Shown in pieces: positions 29,111 to 38,145 of a stretch of DNA of 64,000 nt; the first letter of the stretch is position 1, and each line of letters starts with the position of its first letter. The position numbers and the translations under genes were made by a program. This DNA comes from Trichlorobacter ammonificans. Its GTDB lineage: Bacteria > Desulfobacterota > Desulfuromonadia > Geobacterales > Pseudopelobacteraceae. The DNA is taken from assembly GCF_933509905.1 (NCBI RefSeq), contig NZ_OW150024.1, positions 2,716,001-2,780,000 on the forward strand, in the 5' to 3' direction. The notes beneath the pieces were generated by a model, which worked only from the letters and a program-made list of their open reading frames with translations, searched no databases and had not been told where the DNA came from.

Positions 29111-29947
29111 ATGGAACTGACCACAAAGGAATTCAGGAACTACTTTCGTCTGGGAGAGCTGGGTACGGTACGAATCAGCGACGATAGCGACTACCTGCAC
29201 GAGTTTCCCGCCATTATCGTCCAGCTGTTCGACAGCTCCCTTGAGGTAGTGCTCGTTTCCGATGAACTTCCGGGCGAGATGCTTGGCCGGGAGGTTGTGG
29301 CACAGCTGTCCGTCATTACCGGACACCTGGTTTGCGACGTACCGGTCATCATCGGCAAGAACTCCTTTGAGCAGACCCTGTTTCTCCGTTTCAACGGGGA
29401 AGCGGTCGTCCGGATCAAACGGAACTTCATCCGTACGGATGTGCTGATTCCGTTTTGCTACGACGAACATGGCAGAAACAGCGTGAAGGCGGTCCGCGAA
29501 GTTCAGGAGCTGCGGGCAATCCCCAGCCGCACAGTTTTTGCGCCCGTGCCGTACAGCGAGTCGTACAAGATCGCCGACTGGCCCGGCAAGGGAGAACTGC
29601 TGCCGGTACGGGTCAACCTGGGGGGCGGCGGCATCCGCTTCGCCAGCGTGGAACCGTTTCAGCGGGGCACGATGCTGGGGCTGCAGATGTTTCTTGACTG
29701 GCCAGAGCCGCGGGTCATTCACGCGGCGCTGCAGGTCACCCGTTCGAAACCGTTCGAGCAGACGCCGGAAGACCGGGCCTTTTATACCTGGTCGAAAATC
29801 CGGCTCAAGTCCCAGACCATCAGCATCACGGCAGGACAGTACGACTATATCGACGACGGTGACCGGCAGTTCGTCATCGACTACATCAAGGAGATTCAGA
29901 AGCGGCAGCACAATCCTGCCGAAACGGAGGGAGCCGAACCAACATGA
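29111..29947 (+). CDS. PilZ-domain protein (putative cyclic-di-GMP receptor)
   Basis: 278 residues. The N-terminal ~95 residues resemble a YcgR-N-like barrel. The PilZ signature follows: R104-x3-R108 in KRNFIRTDVLIP and N169-LGGGGIRF, a variant of the D/N-x-S-x2-G motif in which Ser is replaced by Gly. The RxxxR pair that grips c-di-GMP is intact. No membrane segment. Its stop overlaps argD by 4 bases. Many PilZ proteins control motility or surface polymers, so its presence in an arginine operon is odd. The effector role is unknown. Confidence 0.78.
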   Translation: MELTTKEFRNYFRLGELGTVRISDDSDYLHEFPAIIVQLFDSSLEVVLVSDELPGEMLGREVVAQLSVITGHLVCDVPVIIGKNSFEQTLFLRFNGEAVVRIKRNFIRTDVLIPFCYDEHGRNSVKAVREVQELRAIPSRTVFAPVPYSESYKIADWPGKGELLPVRVNLGGGGIRFASVEPFQRGTMLGLQMFLDWPEPRVIHAALQVTRSKPFEQTPEDRAFYTWSKIRLKSQTISITAGQYDYIDDGDRQFVIDYIKEIQKRQHNPAETEGAEPT

Positions 29948-31140
29948 CCAATCACCAGTGGGTAGAACGGTCCGACCGTGTCATCATGAAGACCTACGGC
30001 CGGTACCCGATTGTGCCGGTACGGGGCGAGGGATGCCGGCTCTGGGATGCCGACGGCAAGGAATACCTGGATTTTCTGGCCGGCGTGGCGGTCAACAACC
30101 TGGGGCATTGTCATCCCAAGGTAGTGCAGGCGATCCAGGAACAGGCTGCGCGCCTTATCCATTGCTCGAACTATTACCAGATTCCGCAGCAGATCGAGCT
30201 GGCCGAACTGCTCTGCGCTCACTCCTTTGCCGACCGCGTTTTTTTCTGCAACTCGGGCGCAGAGGCCAACGAGGCGGCCATCAAGCTGGCCCGTAAATAC
30301 AGTCGGGACACCAAGGGGGCGGAGCGGTTTGAAATCATCACTGCCACCGACTCGTTCCACGGCCGTACCTTGGCCACCGTGTCCGCCACCGGCCAGGAAA
30401 AGATCCAGCGCTTCTTCGATCCGCTCCTGCATGGCTTCACCCATGTGCCGTTCAACGATGTGGCTGCCATTGAAGCGGCCATCCGCCCCACCACCTGTGC
30501 GGTGATGCTGGAACCGATTCAGGGCGAAGGCGGGGTGAACGTGCCGGATGCGGCGTACCTGCCGGCGGTGCGCGAGTTGTGCGACCGGCATGGCCTGCTG
30601 CTGATCCTGGACGAAGTGCAGACCGGCATCGGCCGCACCGGCACCCTGTTTGCCCATGAGCAGTTCGGCATCACCCCCGACATCATGACCCTGGCCAAGG
30701 CGCTGGCCGGCGGCGCCCCCATCGGCGCCATGCTGGCCCGGGAGGAGGTCGCCGCCGCCTTTGTTCCCGGCACCCACGGCTCCACGTTTGGCGGCAACCC
30801 GCTGATGACCGCCGCCGCCATCGCCACGCTGCGGACCATTCTGGAGGAAGGACTGCTCAACCGGACCGAAGAGATCGGCGAATACCTGCTGGGAGAACTG
30901 GACACGCTGGGGAAGAACTATTCCTTTGTCCGGGAAGTGCGCGGCATTGGTCTCATGATCGGCATGGCTCTCACCATCCCGGCCGGAGATATCGTGAAAA
31001 AAGGCCACGAGCGGGGTCTGCTGCTGAACGTGACCCACGACACGGTGCTGCGCTTTGTGCCGCCGCTGGTGGTCACCAAACAGGAGATCAACCGGATGAT
31101 TGAACTACTGGACGGCATTTTTGCGGAGGTAGCGGTATGA
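29944..31140 (+). CDS. argD: acetylornithine aminotransferase
   Basis: Pyridoxal-phosphate transaminase converting N-acetylglutamate semialdehyde to N-acetylornithine. 398 residues; class III aminotransferase motifs: FCNSGAEANEAAIKLARKY, ATDSFHGRT, LILDEVQTGIGRTG, and the PLP lysine in LAKALAGGAPIGAML. Bifunctional activity with N-succinyl-diaminopimelate is common in the family. Start and stop both overlap neighbours by 4 bases (PilZ gene upstream, argF downstream). Confidence 0.96.
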   Translation: MTNHQWVERSDRVIMKTYGRYPIVPVRGEGCRLWDADGKEYLDFLAGVAVNNLGHCHPKVVQAIQEQAARLIHCSNYYQIPQQIELAELLCAHSFADRVFFCNSGAEANEAAIKLARKYSRDTKGAERFEIITATDSFHGRTLATVSATGQEKIQRFFDPLLHGFTHVPFNDVAAIEAAIRPTTCAVMLEPIQGEGGVNVPDAAYLPAVRELCDRHGLLLILDEVQTGIGRTGTLFAHEQFGITPDIMTLAKALAGGAPIGAMLAREEVAAAFVPGTHGSTFGGNPLMTAAAIATLRTILEEGLLNRTEEIGEYLLGELDTLGKNYSFVREVRGIGLMIGMALTIPAGDIVKKGHERGLLLNVTHDTVLRFVPPLVVTKQEINRMIELLDGIFAEVAV

Positions 31141-32057
31141 TGCGCCATTTTCTGCGCCTGCAGGACTTCTCCAAACAGGAACTCGACGATCTGCTGGCCC
31201 TGGCGGCCGACCTGAAGGCCCGCCAGAAGGCAGGGATCGAACATCACCTGCTCAAGGGAAAAACCCTGGCAATGATCTTTGAAAAAGCCTCCACCCGTAC
31301 CCGGATCTCCTTTGAGGTGGGGATGTTTCAGCTGGGGGGCCATGGCCTGTTCATCTCCTCCGGCAACTCCCAGATGGGGCGCGGCGAGCCGATTCGCGAT
31401 ACGGCCCGGGTGCTGGCCCGCTACTGCGACGGCGTGATGATCCGCACCTTTGGCCAGGAGATCGTGGACGAATTCGCCTTGTTCAGCAACGTGCCGGTGA
31501 TCAACGGCCTGACCGACCGCTACCATCCCTGCCAGATCATGGCCGATCTGCAGACCGTCATCGAGCAGAAGGGACGATACAGCGGCCTGAAGTTCGCCTG
31601 GGTCGGCGACGGCAACAACATGGCCAACACCTGGATCGAGGCCGCCGCCATCCTGGGCTTTGACCTGGCCCTCGCCTGTCCCCACGGGTACGAGCCGGAT
31701 CCCGGTGTTCTGGCATGGGCGCGTTCCCGGAACACCGGCGCCATCACACTGACCACCGATCCCCGCGAGGCGGTACGGGGTGCCGATGTCATCAACACTG
31801 ATGTCTGGGCCAGCATGGGACAGGAAGCGGAGCAGAAACAACGCGAGCAGGCATTTCAGGGGTACTGCGTGAACGATGACCTGCTGAGCGATGCCGCAGG
31901 GGACTGTATCGTCCTGCACTGCCTGCCGGCCCACCGCGGCGAGGAGATCAGCAACGACGTAATTGAAGGACGCCACTCGGTGGTCTGGGATGAAGCGGAA
32001 AACCGCCTGCACATCCAGAAGGCGATCATGGCGACCCTGATGGGTGGGGCGAAGTGA
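31137..32057 (+). CDS. argF: ornithine carbamoyltransferase
   Basis: Makes citrulline from ornithine and carbamoyl phosphate. 306 residues, usual length. Carbamoyl-phosphate motif STRTR near residue 52-56, then the family motif near DRYHPCQIMADLQT and HCLPAHRG with the catalytic cysteine. GGAGGT lies 10 bases upstream. Two adjacent ATGs (31137 and 31140) are possible starts; the first overlaps the argD stop. The stop overlaps the GTG of the following nucleotidyltransferase gene. Confidence 0.97.
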   Translation: MMRHFLRLQDFSKQELDDLLALAADLKARQKAGIEHHLLKGKTLAMIFEKASTRTRISFEVGMFQLGGHGLFISSGNSQMGRGEPIRDTARVLARYCDGVMIRTFGQEIVDEFALFSNVPVINGLTDRYHPCQIMADLQTVIEQKGRYSGLKFAWVGDGNNMANTWIEAAAILGFDLALACPHGYEPDPGVLAWARSRNTGAITLTTDPREAVRGADVINTDVWASMGQEAEQKQREQAFQGYCVNDDLLSDAAGDCIVLHCLPAHRGEEISNDVIEGRHSVVWDEAENRLHIQKAIMATLMGGAK

Positions 32058-32548
32058 TCTCGTTTCTCGATCTGTTTGCCGCCCTGAACGACAATGATGT
32101 GCGATATCTCGTTGCCGGCGGGTGGGCCGTCAACCTCTACGGAGTTGAGCGGGCCACCGGTGATCTGGATCTGGTTGTCTATCTGGAGCAGCGAAACCTT
32201 GAGAAATTCATCGATGTTGTGACACGCTTTGGTTTCAGGCCGCGCGTGCCGGTTGCCGCGATTGAGTTTGCTGACGCCGAGAAACGGCGAGCGTGGCGTG
32301 TCGAAAAGGGAATGATGGTATTCAGTTTTCACGACCCGCACAACCCCTTTGTGCTGCTTGATGCTTTTATTGAAATTCCCTTTGATTTTGAAACGGTCTA
32401 TGCCGAGCGCTCACGCATACAGACCGGCAGGGTCGAGATTCCGGTGGTGCCTCTGGAGACCCTGATCATGATGAAGCAGCAGGCCGGTCGGCCGCAGGAT
32501 CTTGCTGATATTCACTACCTGCGGAAGATCCAGGAGGGCACGCAATGA
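32054..32548 (+). CDS. MNT-type nucleotidyltransferase-fold protein
   Basis: 164 residues. The signature is GG (22-23) ... R33-A-T-G-D37-L-D39, the GG...DxD pattern of the minimal nucleotidyltransferase superfamily; a C-terminal part ends LIMMKQQAGRPQDLADIHYLRKI, as in AbiEii/DUF6036-type toxins and related proteins. GTG start overlapping argF by 4 bases, and a stop that overlaps the start of a 59-residue gene. The three-gene coupling places it firmly in the arg transcript. Toxin-antitoxin function is a possibility from the family, not demonstrated. Confidence 0.75.
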   Translation: MISFLDLFAALNDNDVRYLVAGGWAVNLYGVERATGDLDLVVYLEQRNLEKFIDVVTRFGFRPRVPVAAIEFADAEKRRAWRVEKGMMVFSFHDPHNPFVLLDAFIEIPFDFETVYAERSRIQTGRVEIPVVPLETLIMMKQQAGRPQDLADIHYLRKIQEGTQ

Positions 32549-32724
32549 CGGTGACACCACTTCTATATTACCGCACCAAGGAGCAGCTTGAAAATTACCG
32601 CACGATGCCGGTTGAACAAAAAATTCGCAAATTGGAACTGGAAATGGAGCTTGTCAACGCCATGCGGCACGGGCGGGCTTTGATGCTGAACAACACCGGG
32701 AATCACCAGCAAAAGGAGAAATAG
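32545..32724 (+). CDS. 59-residue partner of the nucleotidyltransferase, putative antitoxin-like
   Basis: A short gene easily missed by length cut-offs. ATG at 32545 overlaps the nucleotidyltransferase stop (ATGA), and AGGAGGG lies 6 bases upstream, so translation is well supported. The product begins MTVTPLLYYRTKEQLENYRTM and is mostly charged helix (VEQKIRKLELEMELVNAMRHGRAL). It resembles small helical proteins that accompany nucleotidyltransferases. Ends 3 bases before argG and contains the argG ribosome site AAAGGAG. No enzymatic motif. Confidence 0.65.
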   Translation: MTVTPLLYYRTKEQLENYRTMPVEQKIRKLELEMELVNAMRHGRALMLNNTGNHQQKEK

Positions 32725-32727
32725 CAC

Positions 32728-33948
32728 ATGGCAAAACCGAAGCTTGACGCACAAAAGATCGTACTGGCCTATTCCGGAGGCCTGGACACCTCCATTATCC
32801 TCAAGTGGCTAAAAAACGAGTATGGCGCCGAAATTGTTGCCTTTTCCGCCGATCTGGGCCAGGGCGACGAACTGGCACCGGTCCGCGAGAAGGCACTCAA
32901 GACCGGCGCCAGCACGGTCTATATTGACGACCTGCGTGAGGAGTTCGTCCGCGATTTTGTCTACCCGATGTTCCGGGCCAACGCCATTTACGAGGGTCAC
33001 TATCTGCTGGGCACCTCCATCGCCCGGCCGCTGATCGCTAAGCGTCAGATGGAAATCGCCAAGCTGGAGGGGTGTGACGCCGTCTCCCACGGCGCCACCG
33101 GCAAGGGGAACGACCAGGTTCGTTTCGAGCTGGCTTACTACCACTTCGATCCATCCATCACGGTCATCGCTCCCTGGCGTGAATGGAAGCTGAACAGCCG
33201 CAAGGCCCTCATCGCCTACGCCAAAAAGAACGACATCCCGATTCCGGTCACCAAGAAGCGTCCCTGGTCCTCCGACCGGAACCTGCTGCATATCTCCTTT
33301 GAAGGCGGCATTCTTGAGGACACTTGGGCCGAGGCACCGGAAGAGATGTACGTGCTGACCTGCAAACCGGAAAAAGCTCCCAACAAGCCGCAGTACGTCG
33401 AGATCGAGTTCGAGAACGGCAATGCCGTGGCGGTTGACGGGGTACGGATGACCCCGGCCCAGCTGCTGGCCCACCTGAACACCATCGGCGGTGTCCACGG
33501 CATCGGCCGGGTGGACCTGCTGGAGAACCGCTCCGTGGGGATGAAGTCCCGCGGTGTCTATGAGACCCCCGGCGGCACCATCCTGCGGGAGGCCCACTCC
33601 GCAGTGGAGCAGATCACCATGGACCGCGAGGTGATGCGAATCCGCGACTCCCTGATTCCCCAGTACGCCTGGCAGGTGTACGCCGGCTACTGGTTCTCGC
33701 CGGAGCGTGAAATGCTGCAGGCCCTGATTGACGACTCCCAGAAGACCGTAAACGGCGTGGCCCGGGTCAAGCTGTACAAGGGGCACTGCCGTACCGTGGG
33801 CCGCAAGTCCGAGACCAACTCGCTGTTCAACCTGGATTTCGCCACCTTCGAGAAGGACAAGGTCTACAATCAGGCCGATGCCGAAGGGTTCATCAAGATC
33901 AACTCGCTGCGTCTGCGGATCCGCTCCCTGATGCAGGGCAAGAAATAG
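32728..33948 (+). CDS. argG: argininosuccinate synthase
   Basis: Joins citrulline and aspartate using ATP. 406 residues, type-I synthase. N-terminal PP-loop AYSGGLDTS, then [16 protein letters not shown] and [18 protein letters not shown]. The C-terminal tetramerisation helix is present. Start ATG with AAAGGAG upstream inside the 59-residue gene. Confidence 0.98.
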   Translation: MAKPKLDAQKIVLAYSGGLDTSIILKWLKNEYGAEIVAFSADLGQGDELAPVREKALKTGASTVYIDDLREEFVRDFVYPMFRANAIYEGHYLLGTSIARPLIAKRQMEIAKLEGCDAVSHGATGKGNDQVRFELAYYHFDPSITVIAPWREWKLNSRKALIAYAKKNDIPIPVTKKRPWSSDRNLLHISFEGGILEDTWAEAPEEMYVLTCKPEKAPNKPQYVEIEFENGNAVAVDGVRMTPAQLLAHLNTIGGVHGIGRVDLLENRSVGMKSRGVYETPGGTILREAHSAVEQITMDREVMRIRDSLIPQYAWQVYAGYWFSPEREMLQALIDDSQKTVNGVARVKLYKGHCRTVGRKSETNSLFNLDFATFEKDKVYNQADAEGFIKINSLRLRIRSLMQGKK

Positions 33949-33950
33949 GT

Positions 33951-34397
33951 TTGACCAAGCCTCAGTACAAAAAGGAACATATCGTCACCTCGGTGGTGGC
34001 GGTCATTGTCGATGAACAGGAACGGGTGCTCCTGACCAAGCGGAGCATCCGTCCTTTTCTCGGCATGTGGGTCATGCCGGGGGGTACCATCAACCTGGGC
34101 GAACCGATTCTGAGGGCGTTACAGCGTGAGGTGGATGAAGAAGTGGGGCTTGACGTCGAGGTTGGTGACCTGATCGATGTATTCGAGCATGTTACTCCGG
34201 GCGAGGACACCTGTCATTACATCATCCTTTTTTATCGCTGCCGTCCGCTGCAGAGCACGGTGACGTACAACCCGCAGGAGGTTCTGGAGGCAGCCTGGGT
34301 ACCGCGCCATGAACTGGTACGCTACCAGATGCCGGAGGGAACCCGCCACATCCTGGGTAAACTGTTTCCGGAGCTGACTGCAGCAGCGCCGGGGTGA
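33951..34397 (+). CDS. Nudix hydrolase
   Basis: 148 residues with a complete Nudix box: G45-x5-E51-x7-R59-E60-x2-E63-E64-x-G66 in GGTINLGEPILRALQREVDEEVG. It starts from a TTG two bases after the argG stop and lacks a strong ribosome site, so it may rely on coupling. Nudix enzymes cleave nucleoside diphosphates linked to another group; ADP-ribose- or 8-oxo-dGTP-type substrates cannot be told apart by eye. Next gene begins 6 bases after its stop. Confidence 0.85.
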   Translation: MTKPQYKKEHIVTSVVAVIVDEQERVLLTKRSIRPFLGMWVMPGGTINLGEPILRALQREVDEEVGLDVEVGDLIDVFEHVTPGEDTCHYIILFYRCRPLQSTVTYNPQEVLEAAWVPRHELVRYQMPEGTRHILGKLFPELTAAAPG

Positions 34398-34403
34398 GAC
34401 CAG

Positions 34404-35570
34404 ATGCCGACCATCATCGAGAAAAAAGTCAACCTCGCCTTTCCCCTGGGACATCACCTGCACTGCCTGATTGCCCAGCTTCCCAATCGACTGCACCGCG
34501 AGACCGGCTTTTCACCCGCTGAGCAGGAGCAACAGTGGGAACAGATTCACTCGGTCCTCGACCTGGTGGCAACCGGGGCCGGTAATCTGAAGAAACTCCA
34601 TTTTTTGTTGTTTCCCGAGTCCTGTCTGCCGTTCAGCCGTTTCGACGACCTGCTGACCGTGGTGCGGGACCGGTTCCGGCCGAACACCGTCACCATGATC
34701 GGCATTGAGCATCTGGCGCTCCGGGAGTACCGCACCGTTCTGGAGCGGTTCCGCAGCGACAACGAGGAAGCCCTTGCCCTGGTGGACCACGACATCGATT
34801 CCGGCGACGTGCTGGAGATGCCGGTCAACTGGTGTGTGCTGCTGCTCAAGGAGACCGACGGCGCCCTGCGGGTGTTTCTGGAAGCCAAGAGCCATCCGTT
34901 CCACGGCGAGGAGTTCATCGACACCTACCGCGATCTGTACCGGGGCCGTCACTTCTACCTGCTGCGCAGCCGGCCCTCCTGTTTCAACTTCATGGCCATC
35001 ATCTGCCTTGACTACCTGTACCGAAGCCTGTACGAATCCAATATCAAGCAGATCATCGACCATGCCAACACGTTGTACTTCAGCACCCGGCAGGGTCTGG
35101 ACGCACTGTTCGTCATCCAGTGCAACCCCAAGCCGGACCACCGCGCCTACCGGGACGTGGTCTGCGGCTTTTACGGCGAATACCTGGAAGACCTGCCCGG
35201 GGTCCGGGAAACCGTGACCATCTTCGGCAACGCCTCCGATGAGACCTGCATCGACGGCGTCCCGGTCCTCCATGGCTTCGGCCATGCCGCCGTGATCATC
35301 AACCAGCGGCACCGGTTGCTGAAGGCCCAGTTCGCTGAATTCGGCACCGATGACTACCACGGCGCCCCGGTCTGCCGGCTCCGTTTCGGCAGCGGTACCC
35401 GACTGCTGTACTTCAATCTGCCGCAGCACCACGAACTGGACCCGCGCAGTTCGCGGATACCGCTCAAGGTCCACAGCATCATGACTCGCAGCAGCTCCGG
35501 AGACTGGGAAAAAATTCCGGCCACCGAGCCGGCTGAGACCGGCTGGCTCAACGACACCTCGTCACACTAA
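34404..35570 (+). CDS. divergent nitrilase-superfamily (carbon-nitrogen hydrolase fold) protein
   Basis: 388 residues, not a standard family member. I can align the catalytic triad of the nitrilase superfamily: Glu72 in LLFPESCLP, Lys162 in [12 protein letters not shown], Cys201 in [11 protein letters not shown]. The order and spacing fit nitrilases, with long insertions. The protein lies between the Nudix gene and argH and shares their strand and spacing. Substrate unknown; amidase, nitrilase and N-acyl transferase activity are all possible for the fold. Confidence 0.55.
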   Translation: MPTIIEKKVNLAFPLGHHLHCLIAQLPNRLHRETGFSPAEQEQQWEQIHSVLDLVATGAGNLKKLHFLLFPESCLPFSRFDDLLTVVRDRFRPNTVTMIGIEHLALREYRTVLERFRSDNEEALALVDHDIDSGDVLEMPVNWCVLLLKETDGALRVFLEAKSHPFHGEEFIDTYRDLYRGRHFYLLRSRPSCFNFMAIICLDYLYRSLYESNIKQIIDHANTLYFSTRQGLDALFVIQCNPKPDHRAYRDVVCGFYGEYLEDLPGVRETVTIFGNASDETCIDGVPVLHGFGHAAVIINQRHRLLKAQFAEFGTDDYHGAPVCRLRFGSGTRLLYFNLPQHHELDPRSSRIPLKVHSIMTRSSSGDWEKIPATEPAETGWLNDTSSH

Positions 35571-35587
35571 GCAAGGGAGATAGCTTC

Positions 35588-36964
35588 ATGTCACAAAACA
35601 AACTCTGGGGCGGCCGCTTTACCCAGCCCACCGACAAATTCGTGGAGGAGTTCACCGCCTCCATCGATTTCGACAAGCGCCTGTACCATCAGGATATCCG
35701 CGGTTCCGCCGCCCATGCCCGGATGCTGGGCCGCCAGGGAATTATCCCCAACGAGGACGTTGAAAAAATCGTCCACGGCCTGAAGGAGATTCTGGAGCAG
35801 ATCGAGGCGGGTCAGTTCGACTTTTCCGTCTCCCTCGAAGACATCCATATGAATATCGAGGCCCGGCTCTCCAAGAAAATCGGGGAGGCAGGCAAGCGTC
35901 TGCATACCGGCCGGTCCCGCAACGACCAGGTGGCGCTGGATATCCGTCTCTACCTGCGTGACGAGATCGTGGAGATCGTCGCCTACTTGGATATGCTGAT
36001 CGACTCCCTGCTCAACCAGGCGGAAGCCAACCTTGACGTGATCATGCCCGGCTTTACCCACCTGCAGTCGGCCCAGCCGATCCTGTTCTCCCACCACCTG
36101 ATGGCCTACGTGGAGATGTTCAAGCGGGACAAGGGACGGATGGAGGACGGCCTGAAACGGGTGGATGTACTCCCCTTGGGGGCCGGCGCCCTTGCCGGTA
36201 CCACCTTCCCCATTGATCGCGAATACGTTGCCGAAATGCTGGACTTTCCGGCAGTCACTCGCAACTCCCTGGATGCGGTGTCGGATCGTGACTTCGCCCT
36301 GGAGTTCATGGCTGCCTCCTCGATCCTGATGATGCACCTCTCCCGTTTTTCGGAAGAGCTGATCATCTGGTCCACCAGCGCTTTCCGCTTCATCGAGCTC
36401 TCCGACGGCTTCTGCACCGGCTCCTCCATCATGCCCCAGAAGAAGAACCCCGATGTGCCGGAACTGGTGCGGGGGAAGACCGGACGGGTCTACGGCAACC
36501 TGATGGCTCTTTTGACGGTGATGAAGGCACTGCCCCTGGCCTACAACAAGGATATGCAGGAGGACAAGGAACCGCTGTTCGACACCATCGACACCGTCAA
36601 GGGGAGCCTGAAGATCTTTGCCGACATGATCAGGGAGATGCGGGTCAACCGGGAAAAAATGTCCCAGGCAGCCGGCCAGGGCTTTTCTACGGCCACCGAC
36701 GTGGCCGACTACCTGGTACGCACGGGGCTTCCGTTCCGTGACGCCCATGAAGCGGTCGGCAAGGCCGTTGCCTACTGCGTCGAGAACGACATGGAGCTGA
36801 CCGAGCTGTCACTGGCTGAATGGCAACTGTTCTCGCCCCACTTCAGCGACGACATTTTCGACAAAATTTCAGTTGAGGCCAGCGTCAATGCCCGGAATGT
36901 CATCGGCGGCACGGCCCGCAATCGGGTCGAGGACGAAATCCGGCGCTGCCGTGAAGGGCGCTGA
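35588..36964 (+). CDS. argH: argininosuccinate lyase
   Basis: Final step to arginine and fumarate. 458 residues, full length. Fumarase/aspartase superfamily signature [12 protein letters not shown] near residue 279-290 and [16 protein letters not shown], plus the catalytic-loop serine region GSSIMPQ. AAGGGAGA lies upstream. The lipoprotein gene starts 2 bases after its stop. Confidence 0.98.
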   Translation: MSQNKLWGGRFTQPTDKFVEEFTASIDFDKRLYHQDIRGSAAHARMLGRQGIIPNEDVEKIVHGLKEILEQIEAGQFDFSVSLEDIHMNIEARLSKKIGEAGKRLHTGRSRNDQVALDIRLYLRDEIVEIVAYLDMLIDSLLNQAEANLDVIMPGFTHLQSAQPILFSHHLMAYVEMFKRDKGRMEDGLKRVDVLPLGAGALAGTTFPIDREYVAEMLDFPAVTRNSLDAVSDRDFALEFMAASSILMMHLSRFSEELIIWSTSAFRFIELSDGFCTGSSIMPQKKNPDVPELVRGKTGRVYGNLMALLTVMKALPLAYNKDMQEDKEPLFDTIDTVKGSLKIFADMIREMRVNREKMSQAAGQGFSTATDVADYLVRTGLPFRDAHEAVGKAVAYCVENDMELTELSLAEWQLFSPHFSDDIFDKISVEASVNARNVIGGTARNRVEDEIRRCREGR

Positions 36965-36965
36965 C

Positions 36966-37706
36966 ATGACCGGAACGCGGGCTGTCCTGTACCTTGTCGG
37001 CGCTCTGCTGCTTTCCGGGTGCGGCAAAAAAGGGCCGCTGGTATATCCTGACCAACTGTTGCCGGGACCGCCTCCGGCCGTTGTTCTGGAGCAAACCGGC
37101 GCACAGCTTCGCCTTGCGGTAACGGTGCCGTCGCGGGACCGGCGGGACCGCCCGCTCAGCGAGCCGGTGACCTCACTTGTCATTCTGAGAAAGATATCCT
37201 GCGCCCAGTGCCCGGAAGATTTCCGGGAGGTGCAGCGTTTTGCCGTCACCCGGCCCGCCTCTGCTGAACGGGTCGCCTGGATCGACACCGATGTCCGGCC
37301 GGGTGTTTTCTACCAGTACCGTGTGACCTCCCTGCAACGAAATGGCGATGCCGGAACCGCCCTCGACACACCGGCGGTTGCGCTCCAGCCGATACCGATG
37401 ACGCCGACGGTACAGGCGCTCCCCGCGTTCGGCAGTGTAGTTTCCATTACCCTGGTTGCAGACGTCCCGGCCGGTACCGCACGGATCGGGTTCCGGTTGT
37501 ACCGCGCGGCGGTTGGTGCGGACACGGATTTTTCGCCCGTCGGCCCACTGATTTCCGCGGACAGGTATGTTGATCAGGCGGTGCGGCGTGACACGGCGTA
37601 TCGTTATGCCGCGCGACAGGTGGTACGTCACCTCTCCAGCGGCCTCTACCTGGAAAGCGAACTGTCGGCGCCCGTCACGGTCACCGTGCGTGACGCCCCG
37701 CCGTAA
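36966..37706 (+). CDS. lipoprotein with LptM-like N-terminus and FN3-like repeats
   Basis: 246 residues. Lipobox LLLSGC, Cys19, followed by GKKGPLVYP, the short motif of LptM (YifL), an assembly partner of the outer-membrane LPS translocon. Unlike LptM (about 65 residues), this protein continues with two FN3-like beta domains (e.g. VFYQYRVTSLQRNGDAGTALDTPAV). It may be a lipoprotein that only shares the LptM motif. Genes of this kind follow argH in several Geobacter genomes, as I recall. Ends the arg transcription unit. Confidence 0.7.
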   Translation: MTGTRAVLYLVGALLLSGCGKKGPLVYPDQLLPGPPPAVVLEQTGAQLRLAVTVPSRDRRDRPLSEPVTSLVILRKISCAQCPEDFREVQRFAVTRPASAERVAWIDTDVRPGVFYQYRVTSLQRNGDAGTALDTPAVALQPIPMTPTVQALPAFGSVVSITLVADVPAGTARIGFRLYRAAVGADTDFSPVGPLISADRYVDQAVRRDTAYRYAARQVVRHLSSGLYLESELSAPVTVTVRDAPP

Positions 37707-37736
37707 CCGACATCATCTCATCGTTCGCGACCAGAA

Positions 37737-37778
37737 CGCACAAAGGGCGTCCGGAGTATTCCGGACGCCCTTTGTGCG
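37737..37778. terminator. 19-bp perfect stem terminator between lipoprotein and atpE
   Basis: Arms 37737-37755 and 37760-37778 are exactly complementary over 19 bases with a 4-base loop. This is the strongest hairpin I saw in the window. It separates the convergent arg operon (+) and F0 operon (-) and can serve both. No T tract flanks it. Confidence 0.85.
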
Positions 37779-37801
37779 CGGTTCAGCTTGCAGAGTACCA
37801 A

Positions 37802-38077
37802 TTACTTCGCCACGGTCTCCAGAGCCTTGACCACGATATCCTTGTAGGGGTTAGCAAACAGGATGATCAGACAGACAACCAGAACGTAGATTGCCAGGGA
37901 CTCGATCATGGCCAGACCGATCAGCATGATGGTCATGATTTTGCCGGAAGCGCCGGGGTTACGGGAAACGCCTTCAACGGCGCGGCTCACAGCAAGACCC
38001 TGACCGATACCGGTACCGAAAGCACCGATTGCCATACCGAAACCAGCTGCCAGCATACACATAGTGAAAAATTCCAT
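37802..38077 (-). CDS. atpE: F-type ATP synthase subunit c
   Basis: 91-residue, two-helix rotor subunit of the F0 ring. The ion-binding carboxylate is Glu59 in AMIESLAIY. Gln26, Ser60 and Tyr64 occupy the positions of the sodium ligands in the known Na+-binding c-rings (Gln-33 residues-Glu-Ser-x3-Tyr). The other F0/F1 genes (b, delta, alpha, gamma, beta, epsilon) are absent; only atpZ-atpI-atpB precede it. The ribosome site is AGAGGAGG. A 6-bp hairpin lies just upstream (38108-38126). Confidence 0.96.
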   Translation of the reverse strand: MEFFTMCMLAAGFGMAIGAFGTGIGQGLAVSRAVEGVSRNPGASGKIMTIMLIGLAMIESLAIYVLVVCLIILFANPYKDIVVKALETVAK

Positions 38078-38107
38078 CGTTACTGCCTCCTCTAGGGGGA
38101 TGATATG

Positions 38108-38126
38108 CTCCTAAACAGTATAGGAG
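38108..38126 (-). promoter_or_regulatory. intergenic hairpin between atpB and atpE
   Basis: Arms CTCCTA and TAGGAG with a 7-base loop in the 68-base atpB-atpE gap, ahead of a very strong AGAGGAGG ribosome site. It may help set the high c-subunit stoichiometry (translation enhancement or RNA processing). Low confidence. Confidence 0.3.
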
Positions 38127-38145
38127 AAAACGCTAGGATACGTGC

